A stretch of DNA of 19,012 nucleotides from Prevotella sp. (GTDB lineage: Bacteria; Bacteroidota; Bacteroidia; Bacteroidales; Bacteroidaceae). The notes beneath the pieces were generated by a model. It saw nothing but the letters and a program-made list of their open reading frames with translations, was not told the origin of the DNA and ran no database searches. This document shows, one piece after another, positions 16,708 to 19,012 of this stretch. Where the stretch lies: contig JAIJUV010000033.1 in NCBI GenBank assembly GCA_022732315.1, positions 1 to 19,012 of the forward strand, in the 5' to 3' direction. Each line of letters starts with the position of its first letter. Within the stretch, counting starts at the first letter, position 1. Position numbers and translations under genes: made by a program.

Positions 16708-16974
16708 GTTACTTACTATATATCAACCACTTATACTTCAGCGTGGTAGAAATGGCATTAAATTAGAAAAACTTTTTCTATACATGCAATGAAACATAGC
16801 CATCAATAACACCCGATTATCCACTTCCATAACGGTGCAAAATATCCTTAACGGAGAAGATTTTGCTGATCTCTTCCAATTCCATAAATCTAAACTATTT
16901 TACCATATTTCAACTCATCTTTCAGCAATTATACTAAGAAATATCGAAATAAATTCATTTTTCTAAAAGAAATA
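16708..16974. other. AT-rich stretch without a supported gene
   Basis: No plausible gene is seen. On the minus strand two short frames follow each other with a frame change: 16817-16885 (starts MELEEISKIF) and 16738-16830 (starts MEVDNRVLL). They could be scraps of a decayed gene, but they are too short to assign. Confidence 0.3.
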
Positions 16975-17006
16975 TTTGGTGTATTGAAAGATTAATCGTA
17001 TTTTTG
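16975..17006 (+). promoter_or_regulatory. Promoter of the glycohydrolase-methyltransferase operon
   Basis: TTTG (16975-16978), a 20-bp spacer and TATTTTTG (16999-17006) form the best match to the Bacteroidota consensus in the window. It lies 28 bases before the ATG at 17035. Confidence 0.8.
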
Positions 17007-17034
17007 CGGTGAAAGAACGTAAAATTATACAAAT

Positions 17035-17883
17035 ATGATTAACGACAGAAGACAACTGGCTGATGTATATCAGCAAACCATAGATATCGTGCAGGAGGGA
17101 AACTATACTTCTGTGAATGGGGAGGAAGTGGAACTCTTGGACAATGAACCCATGCTCAAGGGTAGTAGATTCTATACCAAGGCTTTAGATGCCACAAGCA
17201 TACCTACCATTGAGGGAGGAACAAAGATCATTGTAGAGAATGATGACAGCATACATTGCGGACATCAATTACAGCAAGAAGGTTACAATCCGGTGGTGCT
17301 CAACCTTGCCAGCCGTCGCAACCCTGGCGGTGGTGTATTGAATGGCAGCAGGGCTCAGGAGGAAAGTCTCTTCCGCTGCACCAACCTCTTCCTTTCCATG
17401 TACCGCTATGCCTCTTATGCAGAAGAATATGGACTAGAGAAAAGCAAATACCAGTATCCGATCGCCATTCCTTTTGGTGGCATCTATGTTCCTAAAGCCA
17501 CTGTATTCAGAGCTGGAGCCAAGCACGATTTCGCTCTGCTCGACAATCCTTATTATATGTCGTTCGTAGCCGTGCCAGCCATCAATCACCCACTACAGGA
17601 TGAAAATGGAAACATGGGCAAAAGAGATGCCGAGATTACTAAGAATAAGATGCGAACGATATTGAGAATTGGATTGCTGCATGGTCATGACAGCATCGTA
17701 CTTGGAGCCTTTGGCTGTGGAGCTTTCCGCAATCCTCCTCGCAGCATCGCCCAATTATTCCATGAAGTGATAGATGAGACGGAATTCAAAAACAAATATA
17801 AGCTCATTGCTTTTGCCATCCTCGAAGACCATAATTCACCAAAAGGAGGAAACCTCCAACCTTTCGTTGACGAATTCAAGTAA
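17035..17883 (+). CDS. Microbial-type poly(ADP-ribose) glycohydrolase (TIGR02452 family)
   Basis: 282 residues, close to the usual family length. The macrodomain-type fold carries the bacterial PARG signature: VVLNLASRRNPGGGVLNGSR with GGG at 98-100, then QEE at 108-110, where the second glutamate (E110) is the expected catalytic residue. GAFGCGAFRNPP is the second ribose/phosphate-binding loop of macrodomains. These cytosolic enzymes remove ADP-ribose chains or single ADP-ribose from targets. A DarT-like partner toxin is not seen nearby. The gene is first in an operon with a DNA alkylation repair gene 30 bases downstream. That suggests a role in DNA damage response or ADP-ribose turnover, which is inference. 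Confidence 0.9.
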   Translation: MINDRRQLADVYQQTIDIVQEGNYTSVNGEEVELLDNEPMLKGSRFYTKALDATSIPTIEGGTKIIVENDDSIHCGHQLQQEGYNPVVLNLASRRNPGGGVLNGSRAQEESLFRCTNLFLSMYRYASYAEEYGLEKSKYQYPIAIPFGGIYVPKATVFRAGAKHDFALLDNPYYMSFVAVPAINHPLQDENGNMGKRDAEITKNKMRTILRIGLLHGHDSIVLGAFGCGAFRNPPRSIAQLFHEVIDETEFKNKYKLIAFAILEDHNSPKGGNLQPFVDEFK

Positions 17884-17913
17884 TAAAGATTCCGTTTAAT
17901 CGTATTTGATAAA

Positions 17914-18417
17914 ATGCAGCAAATAAACATCCAATATTACAACTCGCCCTGCGGAGAGTTAATTCTGGCATCTGTGGGTGATGATTTGTGTCTTTGTGAT
18001 TGGAATGAAATGCCATGTGCAGGGCGCAATAAGCTTCGGGTTTCGCGGTATATGAAGGCTGAGTTCAAGATTGAAACATCCCCTATCCTGGAACTGGCCA
18101 AGAAGCAGCTGAATGAATATTTCACCGGCAACCGCAAGACATTCGATATTCCGTTGCATCCTATAGGAACCGATTTTCAGAAAAAAGTATGGAGTGCATT
18201 GCTCGATATACCTTACGGAGAAACAAGAAGCTATAAGGAAATAGCCATAAGTATGGGTAACTCCAATGGCACAAGAGCCGTGGCAAGCGCCATCGGAGCT
18301 AATGGCATCAGCATTTTCATTCCCTGCCATCGCGTTATCGGCAGTAATCGTTCCTTGACTGGCTTTGCTGGAGGACTGGAAGCTAAGAGAATATTGCTGG
18401 AGCTGGAGACGGAATAA
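17914..18417 (+). CDS. ogt: Methylated-DNA--[protein]-cysteine S-methyltransferase
   Basis: 167 residues, the usual length of Ogt-type proteins. It moves the methyl group from O6-methylguanine (and less from O4-methylthymine) to its own cysteine, in the cytosol, once per molecule. Landmarks are FQKKVWSALLDIPYGETRSY (88-107, the winged helix), RAVASAIGANG (121-131, with the arginine that flips the base) and IPCHRVIG, with C138 as acceptor. The N-terminal domain (1 to about 80) is the short ribonuclease H-like part; no AdaA metal-binding region is present. It is the second gene of the operon with the PARG-like protein. Confidence 0.95.
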   Translation: MQQINIQYYNSPCGELILASVGDDLCLCDWNEMPCAGRNKLRVSRYMKAEFKIETSPILELAKKQLNEYFTGNRKTFDIPLHPIGTDFQKKVWSALLDIPYGETRSYKEIAISMGNSNGTRAVASAIGANGISIFIPCHRVIGSNRSLTGFAGGLEAKRILLELETE

Positions 18418-18421
18418 TCAT

Positions 18422-18469
18422 AAAAGACTGTTTGACGAAGTCATCTACGAGAAGGAATTCAAGTCATAA
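18422..18469 (+). pseudogene. Scrap of a PARG-like gene tail
   Basis: Read in one frame, this stretch encodes KRLFDEVIYEKEFKS and a stop. It parallels LFHEVIDETEFKN inside the upstream glycohydrolase (LF-EVI-E-EFK shared), although DNA identity is only moderate. It starts 5 bases after the methyltransferase stop. It may be left from a second glycohydrolase gene or from a rearrangement that brought in ogt. Confidence 0.4.
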
Positions 18470-18471
18470 GC

Positions 18472-18636
18472 TCCCACAGATTTCACAGATTTACACAGAT
18501 TTACTCGGATGGGGCTTAATTCATATCGAGAAGAATTCATTGTTTCTCAGATTTCACAAATCTATCCTACAAAACGGAAAGATTTGTGAAATCCGAAAAT
18601 CTGTGAAATCTGTGTAAATCTGTGAAATCAGTGGGA
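18472..18636. repeat. Nested inverted repeat with CACAGATTT units
   Basis: The outer arms are 31 bp, 18472-18502 and 18606-18636, complementary except for one base, and are built from repeats of CACAGATTT. An inner stem of 14 bp pairs 18550-18563 with 18580-18593 around a 16-base loop. RNA from this segment would fold into a long branched hairpin after ogt and may act as terminator. Similar ATCTGTG-rich repeats are, to my knowledge, dispersed in Bacteroidota genomes. Confidence 0.85.
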
Positions 18637-18645
18637 AACATTCCC

Positions 18646-18942
18646 TTACTTCCAGCAGTAATCAAAGTCTCGCTTCTCGCACTCACCTCGCAGGGCGGCG
18701 AGGAAGTAACTGCGCTCGCTGCCCCAACCACGAACCTTGCGCTCGTGATCCACGGTCTGCTTCAAACGCTCATCGCTGTATGCGGCAAAACGGGCTGCAT
18801 ACTCTGAAATTCTTGACTCGGCATAGCCTGCATCAACAATTGAAGACTCGGCATAAACTGCCTTAATTGTTGAAGACTCGGCATTAGCTGCCATTACATT
18901 CTCATTGTTCTTTTTGTTCTTTAAATCTGAATTTGGATTCAT
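18646..18942 (-). CDS. Small hypothetical protein with three 10-residue repeats
   Basis: 98 residues. The start MNPNSDLKNKKNNEN is polar. Then come three units beginning AES (AESSTIKAVY, AESSIVDAGY, AESRISEYAA). The C-terminal half SDERLKQTVDHERKVRGWGS then ERSYFLAALRGECEKRDFD looks like a compact helical domain and is the part most likely conserved. No signal peptide or membrane segment is seen. The real start could also be the second methionine (M17). No promoter is evident; the gene may follow another minus-strand gene that leaves the window. I do not recognise the family and assign no function. Confidence 0.55.
   Translation of the reverse strand: MNPNSDLKNKKNNENVMAANAESSTIKAVYAESSIVDAGYAESRISEYAARFAAYSDERLKQTVDHERKVRGWGSERSYFLAALRGECEKRDFDYCWK
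18812..18887. repeat. 30-bp tandem repeat inside the small gene
   Basis: GACTCGGCAT starts at 18815, 18845 and 18875, an exact 30-bp period that keeps the frame and encodes the AES decapeptides. The bases between have diverged, so it is not a fresh expansion. Confidence 0.85.
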
Positions 18943-18963
18943 AAAGATAATTATTTTAAGTTG

Positions 18964-19011
18964 TTAAACACTTACACATTCTTTTACCACCGTGGTTATC
19001 TCTATGCGAAA
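18964..19011 (-). CDS. Possible 3' end of an upstream gene (partial)
   Basis: The minus strand is open from the window edge to a TAA at 18964-18966 and reads FRIEITTVVKECVSV, an alternating beta-strand-like tail. It would end 21 bases before the small hypothetical gene and form an operon with it. Another frame is also open here (to 18955), so the call is weak. Confidence 0.3.
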   Translation of the reverse strand, partial: FRIEITTVVKECVSV

Positions 19012-19012
19012 C

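Noticed and set aside
17035..17883. DarG-type antitoxin of a DarT system
   Set aside because: No DarT-like gene is adjacent, and the GGG and QEE signature with full length fits a stand-alone microbial PARG.
18432..18617. 61-codon open frame after ogt
   Set aside because: Most of it is the translation of the nested inverted repeat; the peptide follows the repeat words and has no independent support.

Overview
This window looks like chromosomal DNA of a gut-type Bacteroidota, most probably Prevotella/Segatella. The reasons are the promoters (Bacteroidota -7 boxes of the form TAnnTTTG, one with TTTG 20 bp upstream), glycoside hydrolases with AraC-type control, a DUF4143-type ATPase, and the lack of strong Shine-Dalgarno sites in front of most genes. 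The genus is an inference from protein style; I could not search.

Layout. 1-249 is the 3' end of feoB, closed by a two-way terminator shared with the convergent gene. 355-11595 is a carbohydrate locus. Two exported glycosidases (GH35, then GH2) form a minus-strand operon. A divergent AraC-family regulator sits in the middle. A second minus-strand operon carries a sugar-porter MFS permease and a large cytosolic DUF5107-TPR protein. No SusC/SusD pair is visible. Both operon promoters carry the same bipartite motif (ATCRTAAGAT, then TCYAT, N17, TCTAT) at the same distance from the -7 box, which suggests that the AraC protein activates both. A plausible model is periplasmic trimming of a glycan by GH35 and GH2, uptake of the released sugar by the permease, and cytosolic handling by the DUF5107 protein.

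11864-14100 holds a YbjJ-like MFS permease divergent from a secreted SGNH/GDSL hydrolase. 14162-15681 holds an AAA ATPase of the DUF4143 type, preceded by four helically phased 19-bp palindromes, the last lying on the -33 region of its promoter. 15711-16974 is a decayed region: a promoterless C-terminal piece of a type I restriction HsdR subunit meets, head to head, the 3' end of an unrecognised plus-strand gene, followed by small repeats and AT-rich sequence.

16975-18417 is a two-gene operon with a good promoter: a microbial-type poly(ADP-ribose) glycohydrolase (TIGR02452 type) and an O6-methylguanine-DNA methyltransferase. Just after it lie a 15-codon scrap resembling the glycohydrolase tail and a large nested inverted repeat. 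The window ends in a small minus-strand gene for a protein with 10-residue repeats and possibly the last codons of another gene upstream of it.
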